Positions 8,866-18,297 are shown, counted from the first letter of the stretch. The stretch is 64,000 nucleotides of DNA from Pseudoalteromonas sp. MEBiC 03607 (GCF_004792295.1 NZ_SRRY01000001.1:692501-756500); one strand, 5' to 3'. Program-made: numbers and translations. The notes: generated from the letters alone by a model not told the origin.

Positions 8866-9486
8866 ATGTCTGCTAATTTACAAAAACTCGTTGTTATGCT
8901 CGAGATGCAAAATGCGATGAATACCAAAGTTCATGAGCAATGGTTTAGCCAAGGTTTTGAATGGTATCGTGCAATTTGGGTTGAGTGTGCTGAAATGCTT
9001 GACCACTACGGTTGGAAGTGGTGGAAAAAACAAACCCCAGATACTGAACAAGTTATTTTAGAGTTAGTTGATATTTTCCATTTTGGTTTATCTTTACGTA
9101 TTGATGGTGAAACCAGCTATGAGCAGTTAGCTGCGCAACTTGAAGCTGAGTTAAGTGCGCCAGTTCAAGCTGATGACTTTAAACAAACACTCGAATTATT
9201 AGCCGCGTCAGCAGTCGCTGAAAAGAGTTTTAATGCAGCTACATTTGCAGGTTGTATGGCGCAAATTGGTATGGATATTGATGATTTATACCGTGGTTAT
9301 GTTGGTAAAAATACCTTGAACTTCTTCCGTCAAGATCATGGTTACAAAGACGGTAGTTATATCAAAGTCTGGAATGGCCAAGAAGATAACGAGCACTTAG
9401 TAGAAGTGGTTAAAAGCCTGGATACAGAGCATGCTGATTTTGCAAAACTTGTATACCAAGGCCTAGAACAGCGTTACCCGAAGTAA
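8866..9486 (+). CDS. Dimeric all-alpha dUTP diphosphatase (DUTPase_2 family)
   Basis: The 206-residue protein belongs to the all-alpha NTP pyrophosphatase superfamily and hydrolyses dUTP to dUMP and PPi, keeping uracil out of DNA. Metal-binding acidic motifs are visible: Glu40-x-x-Glu43 in EWYRAIWVECAEML and Glu66-x-x-Asp69 in LELVDIFHF. The KWWK segment between them is typical of the dimeric dUTPases of Campylobacter and Leishmania type. It differs from the trimeric beta-fold Dut of E. coli; whether the genome also has Dut cannot be seen. The stop codon directly abuts the stop of convergent yrfG. Confidence 0.9.
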   Translation: MSANLQKLVVMLEMQNAMNTKVHEQWFSQGFEWYRAIWVECAEMLDHYGWKWWKKQTPDTEQVILELVDIFHFGLSLRIDGETSYEQLAAQLEAELSAPVQADDFKQTLELLAASAVAEKSFNAATFAGCMAQIGMDIDDLYRGYVGKNTLNFFRQDHGYKDGSYIKVWNGQEDNEHLVEVVKSLDTEHADFAKLVYQGLEQRYPK

Positions 9487-10149
9487 TTATTTAACGGGTA
9501 TAAACTCGCGAAAATCGATGGTCGATAAAAAGCCATCGAACTGCTTATGCGGTTGCTGACTATCAGGGTTGGCAACCGCAAGTATATGGCCAATACCAAA
9601 CTCTTTTGCCGCATCTAGCACGGCAGGGCTATCATCGACAAATAAAGTCCGTTCCTTATCAAACTGCCATTCTTGATGTACTTGTTGCCACAATGGTTGA
9701 TGCTCTTTACTCACGCCATATTGGTGAGTTGAGATAACCCCATCTAAGTAATTATCGATAGCCGTGTGTTCAAACTTTAACATGGCACAATCTGGGTGCG
9801 CGTTAGTAAGCATTATCAATTGCTTGCCTGCTTTTCTTAGCTCCGTTAAGAACGGCGGAACATCGTCACGAATTCTGATTAAATGTTGAATTTCACGTTT
9901 TAACGCCATAATCGGTAAATCAAGTTGCTGTTGCCAGTAATCTAAGCAGTACCAATTAATTTGCCCGTGAACTTGTTGATAACGATGTAAAATGTCAGCT
10001 TTTGCTTGGTCTAAACTGATTTTATGTTTACGCGCATATTGCTCGGGAATAACGGTTAGCCAAAAGTAATTATCAAAATGCAAATCGAGTAGGGTGCCAT
10101 CCATATCTAACAACACAGTATCGATTTTTGACCAATTTAACATAGGCAA
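9487..10149 (-). CDS. yrfG: HAD family GMP/IMP nucleotidase YrfG
   Basis: This 220-residue haloacid dehalogenase phosphatase aligns well with E. coli YrfG, which dephosphorylates GMP and IMP. It has the nucleophile motif LLDMDGTLLD (Asp15, acid/base Asp17), the family signature FDNYFW, LTNAHP for motif II, and FVDDSPAVLDAA for motif IV. An alternative Met at residue 3 could be the start. It is divergent from nudE-cysQ, the same neighbourhood seen in other gammaproteobacteria. Confidence 0.93.
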   Translation of the reverse strand: MPMLNWSKIDTVLLDMDGTLLDLHFDNYFWLTVIPEQYARKHKISLDQAKADILHRYQQVHGQINWYCLDYWQQQLDLPIMALKREIQHLIRIRDDVPPFLTELRKAGKQLIMLTNAHPDCAMLKFEHTAIDNYLDGVISTHQYGVSKEHQPLWQQVHQEWQFDKERTLFVDDSPAVLDAAKEFGIGHILAVANPDSQQPHKQFDGFLSTIDFREFIPVK

Positions 10150-10198
10150 TTCACTTTAAAAGATTTATGATGAGCATAACTGCCATGATAGCAAATTA

Positions 10199-10777
10199 AT
10201 GCCAATGACACAGAAAAAGCATCCTACACCACCGCAAATTTTGTCTAATGAAGTTGTCGCTAAAAGTCGACTATTTACTGTTGAGTCTCTCGAATTGAAG
10301 TTCTCAAATGACGAGCAAAGGCAATACGAAAGAATTCGTGGCGGTGGCAGAGGGGCAGTGATGATTGTGCCAGTAACGGCCGATAATGAACTGCTATTAG
10401 TGCGAGAGTATTGTGCAGGCACCAATGATTATCAGTTGGGCTTTCCAAAGGGCTTAATTGACCCAGGCGAAACACCACAGCAAGCTGCAGATCGTGAGCT
10501 TAAAGAAGAAGTTGGTTTTGGCGCGAAGCACTTTGCTGAACTTAAAAAAGTCAGCATGGCACCGAGTTACTTTAATGCCACTATGCATATTTTGTACGCC
10601 GAAGCTCTCTACCCTGAAACCTTACCTGGTGATGAGCCTGAACCGCTTGTCGTTGTGAAATGGCCAATAAGTGATTGGCAATCATTATTGCAACAAGAAG
10701 ACTTTACCGAAGCACGAAGTGTCGCAGCTTTGCTATTATTAACAAAGTACTTAGAGTCGGGAGCGGGCAATGAATAA
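10199..10777 (+). CDS. nudE: ADP compounds hydrolase NudE (Nudix)
   Basis: The Nudix hydrolase acts on ADP-ribose, NADH and related dinucleotides. The 192-residue protein carries the full Nudix box at residues 85-107, with GLIDPGETPQQAA followed by RELKEEVGF, and the upstream VRE and FPKG elements typical of NudE. The start may be Met1 or Met3; neither has a strong ribosome binding site. It overlaps cysQ by 8 nt, which implies translational coupling. Confidence 0.93.
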   Translation: MPMTQKKHPTPPQILSNEVVAKSRLFTVESLELKFSNDEQRQYERIRGGGRGAVMIVPVTADNELLLVREYCAGTNDYQLGFPKGLIDPGETPQQAADRELKEEVGFGAKHFAELKKVSMAPSYFNATMHILYAEALYPETLPGDEPEPLVVVKWPISDWQSLLQQEDFTEARSVAALLLLTKYLESGAGNE

Positions 10778-11567
10778 TTTTTTAGAGCCGTGTATTCGGT
10801 TAGCTGAACAAGCTGGCGACGCTATAATGGCCATTTATCAACAGGATGATATAGGTGCTGAGCAAAAGTCAGATGATACGCCTGTTACTAAAGCTGATTT
10901 AGCCTCGAATGAGGTGTTGATGGCAGGCTTACAAGCATTAGCGCCTGATATTCCAATTATGTCAGAAGAAACACCTATTCCAGCGCTGGCAGATAGAAAA
11001 GATTGGCAGCGTTATTGGTTACTTGATCCAATGGATGGCACTGGCGAGTTTATTTTAGAAAGTGGTGATTTTGCAGTAAATATCGCTTTAGTTGAAAATA
11101 ATCGCCCAGTGCTTGGCGTTATTCATTGGCCAGCGAAACAAGTGACTTATTTTGCTAGTTATCAAAATGGCGCGTTTAAACGTGAAAATGGCCAAGATCA
11201 GCAAATTTCGGTAGCAACGCCGGATAATTTAACCTTAGCTGTAAGCCGAAGACAAAAAATTGAAGCTGTTAGCCAATATTTAAATACCCAGTTTGCGACG
11301 GTTGCATTAGGTTCTTGTTCATTGAAAGCATGCATTATCGCGGAAGGTAAAGCTGATTGTTTTTTACGAATAGGGCCAACAGGTGAGTGGGATACAGGCG
11401 CGTCGCAAGTCATTGTTGAAGAAGCGGGTGGTTGCATCACGGACGCTGAATTCAATCCGTTAACTTACAATCAACGAGAAAGTACCGAGAATCCTGATTT
11501 TATTGTTATGGGGCACCCTGATTGGGAGTGGCAAAAAATGATTAGTCCACATCAGCGCGCATTTTAG
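10770..11567 (+). CDS. cysQ: 3'(2'),5'-bisphosphate nucleotidase CysQ
   Basis: CysQ removes the 3' phosphate of 3'-phosphoadenosine 5'-phosphate, a by-product of the PAPS reductase reaction. The 265-residue protein is an inositol-monophosphatase-fold enzyme with metal-binding MSEET (Glu66-Glu67) and LLDPMDGT (84-91, Asp86 and Asp89), and the C-terminal WDTGASQVIVEEAGG motif. The residue after DPMDGT is Gly-Glu rather than the usual Lys-Glu-Phe. The pathway partner cysH is at 44.8 kb. It overlaps nudE. Confidence 0.93.
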   Translation: MNNFLEPCIRLAEQAGDAIMAIYQQDDIGAEQKSDDTPVTKADLASNEVLMAGLQALAPDIPIMSEETPIPALADRKDWQRYWLLDPMDGTGEFILESGDFAVNIALVENNRPVLGVIHWPAKQVTYFASYQNGAFKRENGQDQQISVATPDNLTLAVSRRQKIEAVSQYLNTQFATVALGSCSLKACIIAEGKADCFLRIGPTGEWDTGASQVIVEEAGGCITDAEFNPLTYNQRESTENPDFIVMGHPDWEWQKMISPHQRAF

Positions 11568-11619
11568 TGAGGTTTTGTGTGCTTTTTGTTCGCTTAAGCC
11601 CGTATTTTGATTATAACGC

Positions 11620-11647
11620 TTGATTTCTAATTTTATTGCTATATTAT
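11620..11647 (+). promoter_or_regulatory. Probable sigma70 promoter of the tRNA array
   Basis: TTGATT at 11620-11625 and TATTAT at 11642-11647 are spaced by 16 nt, followed by a GC-rich discriminator (GCGCTC), as expected for a stringently controlled stable-RNA promoter. A small inverted repeat (TAACAT/ATGTTA, 11673-11689) lies between it and the first tRNA-like sequence. Confidence 0.5.
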
Positions 11648-11705
11648 AGCGCTCTCTTCGGAACAAGGCATCGTTAACATGCTCATGTTACTTAGGGATT
11701 ACAGG

Positions 11706-11794
11706 CGCGGGATAGAGCAGAATGATAAATCATTCGTCGGACTCGCTAATACCTGAAGTCGAAGGTCGTCGGTTTAAATCCGGCTTCTGGGACT
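11706..11794 (+). pseudogene. Degenerate tRNA-fMet-like sequence
   Basis: The sequence starts CGCGGGATAGAGCAG like the intact tRNA genes and keeps a T arm (GTCGGTTTAAATCCGGC). The D-arm to anticodon region is rearranged and longer, the anticodon loop is lost, and the 3' strand TTCTGGG no longer pairs with CGCGGGA. It lacks CCA. It is best read as a tRNA relic that leads the array. Confidence 0.6.
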
Positions 11795-11807
11795 CTAAAC
11801 ATACAGG

Positions 11808-11884
<77 letters not shown>

Positions 11885-11945
11885 ATTTTCTGAATTGGCT
11901 GACTTCTTAAATTAAGTAGGAAGTAAAATAAACTTAATATTCAGG

Positions 11946-12022
<77 letters not shown>

Positions 12023-12057
12023 ATTTTTAAAAAGATTGGTGCAATGTTGGAACTATA

Positions 12058-12100
12058 AAGGTCGTCGGTTCACTCTTCACCTTCACAGCTCCCGCAACCA
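12058..12100 (+). pseudogene. tRNA 3'-part relic 1
   Basis: AAGGTCGTCGGTTC matches the variable loop and 5' T stem of the neighbouring tRNAs. A 13-nt unrelated insert, ACAG and then CTCCCGCAACCA (the acceptor 3' strand) follow. The T arm cannot form and no 5' half is present. Confidence 0.65.
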
Positions 12101-12163
12101 ATTATTTGAATTGGCTGACTTCTTAAATTAAGTGAGAAGTAAAATAAACTTAATAATTTCAGG

Positions 12164-12240
<77 letters not shown>

Positions 12241-12272
12241 ACTGAAATTAAAAAATTAATATGTAATACTAG

Positions 12273-12295
12273 ACACGCTGTAGCGTGTTTTTTTA
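12273..12295 (+). terminator. Intrinsic terminator after tRNA-fMet copy 3
   Basis: ACACGCTGTAGCGTGT forms a 6-7 bp stem followed by a run of seven T. It separates copy 3 from the second relic. Confidence 0.85.
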
Positions 12296-12306
12296 TGTCT
12301 GAAATT

Positions 12307-12364
12307 CAGGTTCAGAGCCTGAAGGTCGTCGGTTCGCCCTCAAAACTTACAGCTCCCGCAACCA
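12307..12364 (+). pseudogene. tRNA 3'-part relic 2, with an anticodon-arm-like stem
   Basis: CAGG TTCAGAG CCTG (12307-12321) can form a four-pair stem with a seven-base loop where the anticodon arm would be. It is followed by AAGGTCGTCGGTTC, a 13-nt insert, ACAG and CTCCCGCAACCA. The layout is the same as in relic 1 but with a different 13-nt insert. No 5' half is present, and it lies after a terminator. Confidence 0.6.
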
Positions 12365-12473
12365 ACTGAATTTATATCTATTAGTTTTTAGTAACAAATT
12401 ATTATAGTTAAAATCAAAAGAAGTGTTTTTTACTTATTTTCCATTCTTTTTGTCGTAATTTACTTACATATCA

Positions 12474-12660
12474 GAACTGACTGAACTAATCTTAAAGTAT
12501 GGCTTTAGGCTGTACCTTGATAGGATCTCTTGTGTAAGTATTTGACGGGCAAACATGGCTCAATAACAGCTATGGTTAAAGCATCACTGAGATCCTAACC
12601 TCTTACAGTTCAGCTTTCCTTCCTTTGAGTTTTGGCAGCTGAGTATTCAGTTGCTTTTCT
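12474..12660 (+). ncRNA. Candidate structured RNA ending in an intrinsic terminator
   Basis: This part of a 394-bp gene-free stretch has nested complementary segments. CTGAACT (12481-12487) pairs with AGTTCAG (12607-12613). TAGGATCTC (12521-12529) pairs with GAGATCCTA (12589-12597). CATGGCT (12554-12560) pairs with AGCTATG (12568-12574, one G-U) around a seven-base loop. A separate hairpin GCAGCTGA/TCAGTTGC (12635-12654) followed by TTTTCTTT looks like an intrinsic terminator. The next gene starts at 12759. It could be an independent small RNA or a 5' leader with a conditional terminator. GGGCAAAC followed by a hairpin and AAAGC loosely recalls the order in c-di-GMP-I aptamers, but other conserved parts are not evident. 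No clear promoter was found. Confidence 0.4.
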
Positions 12661-12758
12661 TTATTATGTTAGTGGCTTTGTGCGAGCAATGAATCTTCGC
12701 TTAAAAGATAGAAAGGTTTATGTTACAACGTCAGTAATATTACTTTTTAGCTACAAAC

Positions 12759-13373
12759 ATGACTGAACTTTACCATTGGTTTGATTTATTTGGCGTAGCC
12801 GTATTTGCGGTCTCAGGGACGCTACTGGCATATGATAAAAAGATGGATGGCTTTGGTGTTGTCGTATTAGCCACTGTTACTGCAATTGGCGGCGGCACAG
12901 TCCGCGACGTTATTTTAGACATTCCTGTTTTTTGGCTGCATGATCAAAGCTACTTTTGGGCTATTTTACTCTCGGTATTTATCACTACGCGTTTAATAAA
13001 CAAACAGCGCTCTATTTCGCTAAGTGCACTACAGATTGCAGATGCATTTGGACTCGCGTTTTTTGCTGTTATGGGGGCTCAAAAAGCAATGCTTGCCGGT
13101 ATGCCAGATACGACTTCGATTATTATGGGGGTTATCACGGCATGTTTTGGCGGAGTCATTCGCGATGTATTAGCAGGCAACATACCCATGCTGTTAAAAG
13201 GCGAGCTGTATGCGATAACATGTATCGCCGGTGGTATTGTTTACACAGTAAGTATTTCCCTAGGTTTAGTCACTGAGCTTGCCATGATTATGGCAATGTT
13301 AATGACACTGATGCTTCGTTTAGCTGCAATGAGGTGGCATTTAACGTTGCATGTTTTTAAATATCCTGACTAA
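12759..13373 (+). CDS. TRIC-type cation channel family protein (UPF0126)
   Basis: The 204-residue inner-membrane protein has two tandem repeats of three hydrophobic helices plus a seventh. Each repeat carries the family signature: GGGTVRDVILDIP near residues 46-58 and GGVIRDVLAGNIP near 131-143. This is the bacterial TRIC/YicG/YadS (UPF0126) family, homotrimeric channels for monovalent cations in the members studied. The physiological role here is unknown. A gap of about 100 bp separates it from the candidate terminator upstream. Confidence 0.9.
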   Translation: MTELYHWFDLFGVAVFAVSGTLLAYDKKMDGFGVVVLATVTAIGGGTVRDVILDIPVFWLHDQSYFWAILLSVFITTRLINKQRSISLSALQIADAFGLAFFAVMGAQKAMLAGMPDTTSIIMGVITACFGGVIRDVLAGNIPMLLKGELYAITCIAGGIVYTVSISLGLVTELAMIMAMLMTLMLRLAAMRWHLTLHVFKYPD

Positions 13374-13411
13374 ACTGTATTCATGGATGAACTATAGGGA
13401 CATATCGGATC

Positions 13412-14923
13412 GTGTCTTTAGCCCGAATTTTTTCTCGTGCTCAGGTTGGCGTGCAAGCTCCTGAAGTGATTGTTGAAGTGCATTTAGGTAATGGATTGCC
13501 AGCGTTTCATATTGTTGGTCTTCCTGAGGCCTCAGTAAAAGAAGCCAAAGACCGTGTACGTAGCGCGCTCGAAAACTCGCAGTTTGGCTTTCCTGATCAA
13601 CGTATAACCGTTAATCTTGCGCCCGCTGATTTACCAAAAGATGGCGGTCGATTTGACTTAGCCATAGCAGTAGGGATTCTAGTCGCTTCTGGACAGATCA
13701 CCTGCAACGACATACATCGTTATGAATTTTATGGTGAACTTGCCTTAAACGGTGAAGTAAGAGGTGTGAATGCTATCTTACCTTCAGTGTTGGGTGCTAA
13801 AGAGCAAGGGCGCTGTTGCTTTTTACCTGTCGAAAACGATAACTTAGCTAGTTTAGTTTCTGGCGTATCACGAAAAGCAGTTTATTCATTACAAGATGTC
13901 TGGAACGACTTACTAAATCAACAACCTCTGCCTTTGAATATCCACTACCCAGAGCAGCAGCCAAACCGAGAGTCGCTACTTGATCTAAGTGATGTGAAAG
14001 GGCAGCCCGGCGCAAAAAGAGTGTTAGAAATCGCTGCCGCTGGTGGACATAACTTACTTTTTCTTGGCCCCCCTGGTACAGGAAAATCAATGCTCGCACA
14101 GCGTATGCCGACGATTATGCCCACCATGTCTGACGAAGAAGCCATTAGTACCGCAGCGTTGTATTCGATTATAGGTCAATCGGTAGATCTATCAAATTGG
14201 CGCGAGCGACCATTTCGAAATCCACACCACACTTGCTCTGCGGTAGCGCTGGTGGGAGGGTCGTCAAATCCGAAGCCCGGTGAAATATCATTGGCACACA
14301 ATGGCGTGTTGTTTTTAGATGAATTACCTGAATTTGAGCGTAAAGTGCTCGACTCACTGCGTGAACCAATGGAAACAGGTGTAGTGACAATATCTCGAGC
14401 GGCAAGGCAAATGGAGTTCCCATCGCAGTTTCAGCTAATCGCCGCATTAAATCCTAGCCCGACAGGGAGTCATACCGATAAACGTGCAACGCCAGACCAA
14501 GTCTTGCGATACTTATCTCGGGTGTCTGGGCCATTTATCGATAGGATTGATTTGCAAATAGAGTTACCGCGGCTTACAAGTAGCCAATTGCAGAGCACCC
14601 AAGCAGAAGAAAGCAGTGATCAAGTGCGCCAGCGTGTAGAGCGCGCGTATGCTATACAGCTTAATCGGCAGGGTAAGGTGAATGCCAGGTTAAGTAATAG
14701 AGAAATGGCGCGTTATTGTGAGCTAGGAGCCGCTGAGTTGCAGTTTTTGGCTAAAGCTAGTGAGAAACTGGCGCTGTCACCGCGTTCTTATCATCGTATT
14801 ATCAAAGTGGCCCGAACTTTAAGCGACTTAAAAGCCCAGCCAACAATTACCTTAAATGAATTAAAAGAGGCGCTAAATTACCGTGCGTTTGAACGACTAA
14901 TAAGTCAGTTAACGCAGTACTAG
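13412..14923 (+). CDS. comM: ComM/YifB family AAA+ ATPase (Mg chelatase-like)
   Basis: In naturally transformable species ComM is a hexameric helicase that promotes branch migration during integration of incoming DNA; the E. coli name is YifB. The 503-residue protein has an N-terminal ChlI-like domain (LPAFHIVGLPEASVKEAKDR, 29-48), a central AAA+ module with Walker A GPPGTGKS (219-226) and Walker B FLDELPEF, and the C-terminal Mg_chelatase_C helical domain. The start is GTG with AGGGA 11 nt upstream. It starts 38 nt after the TRIC gene. Other competence genes are not in the window. Confidence 0.93.
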   Translation: MSLARIFSRAQVGVQAPEVIVEVHLGNGLPAFHIVGLPEASVKEAKDRVRSALENSQFGFPDQRITVNLAPADLPKDGGRFDLAIAVGILVASGQITCNDIHRYEFYGELALNGEVRGVNAILPSVLGAKEQGRCCFLPVENDNLASLVSGVSRKAVYSLQDVWNDLLNQQPLPLNIHYPEQQPNRESLLDLSDVKGQPGAKRVLEIAAAGGHNLLFLGPPGTGKSMLAQRMPTIMPTMSDEEAISTAALYSIIGQSVDLSNWRERPFRNPHHTCSAVALVGGSSNPKPGEISLAHNGVLFLDELPEFERKVLDSLREPMETGVVTISRAARQMEFPSQFQLIAALNPSPTGSHTDKRATPDQVLRYLSRVSGPFIDRIDLQIELPRLTSSQLQSTQAEESSDQVRQRVERAYAIQLNRQGKVNARLSNREMARYCELGAAELQFLAKASEKLALSPRSYHRIIKVARTLSDLKAQPTITLNELKEALNYRAFERLISQLTQY

Positions 14924-14931
14924 AAAACGAA

Positions 14932-15636
14932 TTAGATTGAAAGCATGTAGCCTTTACCGCGCACGGTGACAATGCGCTTTTGATCTTTTTCATCGCTGAG
15001 CTTTTTACGAAGGCGACCAATTAATACATCAACGGTACGATCGCTTGGACTCCAATCAGGCTGGCCAATTTCTTCGGAAATCTTTTCTCTTGATGTGGCT
15101 TTACCTGCATTACCAATTAAGCAGATTAAAACTTTATGTTCTGCTTCAGTCAGGCGTGACTCTTCGCCGCTGGGTGTGATCAGCGTGCGATTATCAGGGT
15201 GTAATTTAAAGTTGGCGTACTCAATAAACTCTTCGCTTTCGTCGTTTGTTTGAGAGCTCTTAAGGCGTTTATACAGTGCGCGCATTCTAAGTTCTAGCTC
15301 GAGTAAATCCACTGGTTTGCAAATATAATCATCGGCCCCTTGCGCAAGGCCTGCGATACGGTCAGCTTGCGAATCTCGGCTTGATAAAACAATGACCCCA
15401 ATATCAGTCAGAGCATTTAGTTCTTTGGCAAGCAATAACCCATCGCGCTTAGGTAGCACAATGTCGATAACTGCTAAAGAAATAGCTTGTGAAGAAGCTG
15501 CACGAGATTGCACTATGCTCAATGCATCAGCACCTGTTGAATCTATCTCAATGTTAAACTCAGTTTCTTTAAAGTGGTTAAGAATGCGTTTAACGAGCAG
15601 TTCGTCGTCTTCAACCAATAAAACTTGAATAGTCAT
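14932..15636 (-). CDS. OmpR/PhoB-family response regulator (orphan)
   Basis: The protein has a receiver domain with acidic pocket EDD, phosphoacceptor Asp in AVIDIVLPKRDG (residue 58 counted from the ATG start used here) and Lys in YICKPVD. It ends in a winged-helix DNA-binding domain (SDRTVDVLIGRLRKKL, VRGKGYML). I start at the internal ATG (MTIQVLLVEDDE); an in-frame GTG five codons upstream is possible. No histidine kinase is adjacent, so the partner is unknown. It converges on comM with an 8-nt gap and no terminator. Confidence 0.88.
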   Translation of the reverse strand: MTIQVLLVEDDELLVKRILNHFKETEFNIEIDSTGADALSIVQSRAASSQAISLAVIDIVLPKRDGLLLAKELNALTDIGVIVLSSRDSQADRIAGLAQGADDYICKPVDLLELELRMRALYKRLKSSQTNDESEEFIEYANFKLHPDNRTLITPSGEESRLTEAEHKVLICLIGNAGKATSREKISEEIGQPDWSPSDRTVDVLIGRLRKKLSDEKDQKRIVTVRGKGYMLSI

Positions 15637-15801
15637 TCGCTTTAATTTCACACTTGATTTGTTGTTATGTTAGCACTGTATAGCGAAGGGTGAGAAGTGT
15701 AATGGCGAGGTTTGTAACTATTTCTTACAATTTAATGGCTTAGCGATAGTTGAAAAGGGTGAAAGCTGAACACTCGTGCAGTGCTCAGCCAAGTGATTAA
15801 A

Positions 15802-18297
15802 CTACTTTTCAGGATAAAGATATTGCCACCACTGCGGCTGATCTTTTAAGTTTTTATCGAAATAAGCCAGCATGGTGTTCCACCAGTCAAAGCGTTTATC
15901 TCGCGCAAAAATTTGGTGATCTGCTCCTTTGTATTCGATTAGGTCAACATCTTTACCGAGTAGCTTTAATGCCGTGTACATGTTGTGACTTTCACCAACT
16001 GGTACGTTGGTATCTGAATCACCATGAAGGAGTAATAGCGGAGTGGTTACTTTATCAGCATGAAACACCGGGCTATGTTGGCTATAAAGTGTAGGGTTGT
16101 TCCAAGGGTAGCTATTTTTTGATGCCTCAGCTGAATATAAATAACCCCACCAACCTTGACCCCAGTACGAGGTGATATTTGAGATCCCCGCATGAGCTAT
16201 AGATGCACTGAACATATCAGTTTTAGTTGCTAGTAGCATGGTCATGAAGCCACCGTAAGACGCGCCCAAGTTGCCAACACGCTTACTATCTACAAAGCTA
16301 TATTTATCCAAAAAGGCTTTTGTGCCGTCAATAATGTCATTAGCTGTGTACTCACCCCATGCATTTACATGTTTAGCCGAAAACTCTTGGCCAAAGCCAG
16401 TCGCACCTGTTGGTTGTATTACGTAAACAACATAGCCGTGCTCTGCCCATAAGTTAAATGGGTAACGACCTGTAAAGCCACGTGTTACTGGTGATGTGCC
16501 ACCGTAATAATAAACCAGTGCAGGATATTGTTTTTTGCTATCTAAATCATGAGGTAAATAAACACGACCCTTAATTTCAATGCCATCTTTATTAGTAAAG
16601 TTAAATTCTTCAAGTGAGGCTACTTGGGTATTTTCATAGCCAATTGGCTTTGAATCCCATACGACTTTAGCACGGCTCTTGCCTAAGTTGAGCTGCTTAA
16701 GTTGCTGTGGTGTTGTCGCTGTAGTGCCAGTCACTAAAATGCTTGGATTGCGCTCGTTTGAGTAACTAAATTGCTCAACAACATCAAAGCCTGTATTTAC
16801 TTTATTGAAACGCTTTTTGCTTAAGTCGTATTGATAAAGTTGTACGGTATCTTGCTCGGTGACTTTAATAAGTGCATCACCGTTTTCTAGTACATTTAAC
16901 TGGCCGATAGCCGGGTTAAACTCTTTACTTAAAGCGGTTGCTTTTTTACCGTCGCGGCTGAGTAAATAAAGTTGACCATCATAGTTATTAGCCAGCATGC
17001 CTTCAGGAAGGTTTCGGCCTAAGCCATTATTAAAATCTGGGCCAGCAGTGACATAAATACCGTCATCAGTATATTTAGCCTGATTAAAGGTATTAAATTG
17101 ACCAAGCACCGTGATAGCCGATGTAGCTAGGTTTAGCTCAACAAGCTCTGTTGCAGGCTGTGGTGATAGCTGCATTGCTTGTGCTGAGCGGCTCATTAAT
17201 ACGTGACCGTTTTTAGCATCAAAATCTTCAAGTGAATGGCTAAGTGGGCCTTGGCTTAAAATTTTGCTAAGACCTGTTGTGATATCAAGCAAGTATATTT
17301 GTGATGTTGTACGAGCATAAGACCAACGGTCTTGCAGGCCTTGATAATGTTTAGTGAGCTTGCCATTGTCTGTTGGTGATTTTGACCAGCTAAAAATTAA
17401 GCTGTTGTTATCAAAATATTGAAAGCCACTTGCACCAGAAAGGTTTTTAGCAATCACGCTAAGTTGCATCGTTTTTAGATTTAAACGCTTAAGCTCACCA
17501 TTTAATAGATACACTAAATTTGTGCTATCAGGGCTCCAAGTAATATTGCTCGGTTGGGCTGACTCAAAGCGATAAAGAGTATTGTTTTTTGCGTCTTTAA
17601 GCTCAGTCACGTATTGCGCTTGATTAGCCGTTGCATCTTCGTAATGACGTTGGCTAGTAATAAAGTAATTGCCATTTGGCGCCATTGAAATATAACTTAC
17701 CGTTGGCGCATCGAATAACTGTTTTGCAGACAAGCCATGTTGTTGTTTAGAACTAAATTGCACAGTATCTAGTTCAGACTTTGCAGTAAAATCAAGCTCA
17801 ACTTCATTCCAGTTTGCTACTTGCTCAGTGATGATAACAAATTGGTGATCGCCTTGGCTTAAAGCTAACTCATAGCTGTTATTTTTTTCTGTTTGCTTTT
17901 CACCATCGATAAACAGCTGTGCGTTTTCAATGCCTTTAAGGGTCAACGAGCCTTGGCTAAAGCGCTCGGTTGATGCAGTAAATTTTAGTGCTTGCAGGCC
18001 ACCTAATGTAAGGGCGCTTACTTTGTCGAATGATTGCCACTTTATCTCGTCGCCAAAAATACGAATATTGTCGTTATTTTTTTGTAAGCTTGGTACTAAG
18101 TTGGCAATAATAGCGTCACGATGTTCGGTTTGATAAGGCTTTAATTGCATATCATCGCTAAGAGGGCCAATAAACTGAATTGCTGAACGTTCAATAGCAT
18201 CTGCCATAGCTGTTGAACTTAGAGAATAAAGTACAAGTGCGCTAAGCGTGGTTTTTAGCTGAGTTTTTTTGTTCAGCCAAGTGGTTGTAAATGTCAT
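15802..18297 (-). CDS. Secreted S9 family (prolyl oligopeptidase-type) serine peptidase
   Basis: The 831-residue protein has an N-terminal signal peptide (hydrophobic LSALVLYSLSSTAMA), a long beta-propeller-like region with WD/PD40-type strands (about 190-540) and a C-terminal alpha/beta-hydrolase catalytic domain. The triad is visible: Ser680 in GASYGG, Asp762 in HGDSDTNVP and His794 in GADHQIF. Members of this group are acylaminoacyl or dipeptidyl peptidases that process oligopeptides. With a signal peptide it should act in the periplasm or outside the cell. It appears to be a single-gene unit. Confidence 0.9.
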   Translation of the reverse strand: MTFTTTWLNKKTQLKTTLSALVLYSLSSTAMADAIERSAIQFIGPLSDDMQLKPYQTEHRDAIIANLVPSLQKNNDNIRIFGDEIKWQSFDKVSALTLGGLQALKFTASTERFSQGSLTLKGIENAQLFIDGEKQTEKNNSYELALSQGDHQFVIITEQVANWNEVELDFTAKSELDTVQFSSKQQHGLSAKQLFDAPTVSYISMAPNGNYFITSQRHYEDATANQAQYVTELKDAKNNTLYRFESAQPSNITWSPDSTNLVYLLNGELKRLNLKTMQLSVIAKNLSGASGFQYFDNNSLIFSWSKSPTDNGKLTKHYQGLQDRWSYARTTSQIYLLDITTGLSKILSQGPLSHSLEDFDAKNGHVLMSRSAQAMQLSPQPATELVELNLATSAITVLGQFNTFNQAKYTDDGIYVTAGPDFNNGLGRNLPEGMLANNYDGQLYLLSRDGKKATALSKEFNPAIGQLNVLENGDALIKVTEQDTVQLYQYDLSKKRFNKVNTGFDVVEQFSYSNERNPSILVTGTTATTPQQLKQLNLGKSRAKVVWDSKPIGYENTQVASLEEFNFTNKDGIEIKGRVYLPHDLDSKKQYPALVYYYGGTSPVTRGFTGRYPFNLWAEHGYVVYVIQPTGATGFGQEFSAKHVNAWGEYTANDIIDGTKAFLDKYSFVDSKRVGNLGASYGGFMTMLLATKTDMFSASIAHAGISNITSYWGQGWWGYLYSAEASKNSYPWNNPTLYSQHSPVFHADKVTTPLLLLHGDSDTNVPVGESHNMYTALKLLGKDVDLIEYKGADHQIFARDKRFDWWNTMLAYFDKNLKDQPQWWQYLYPEK

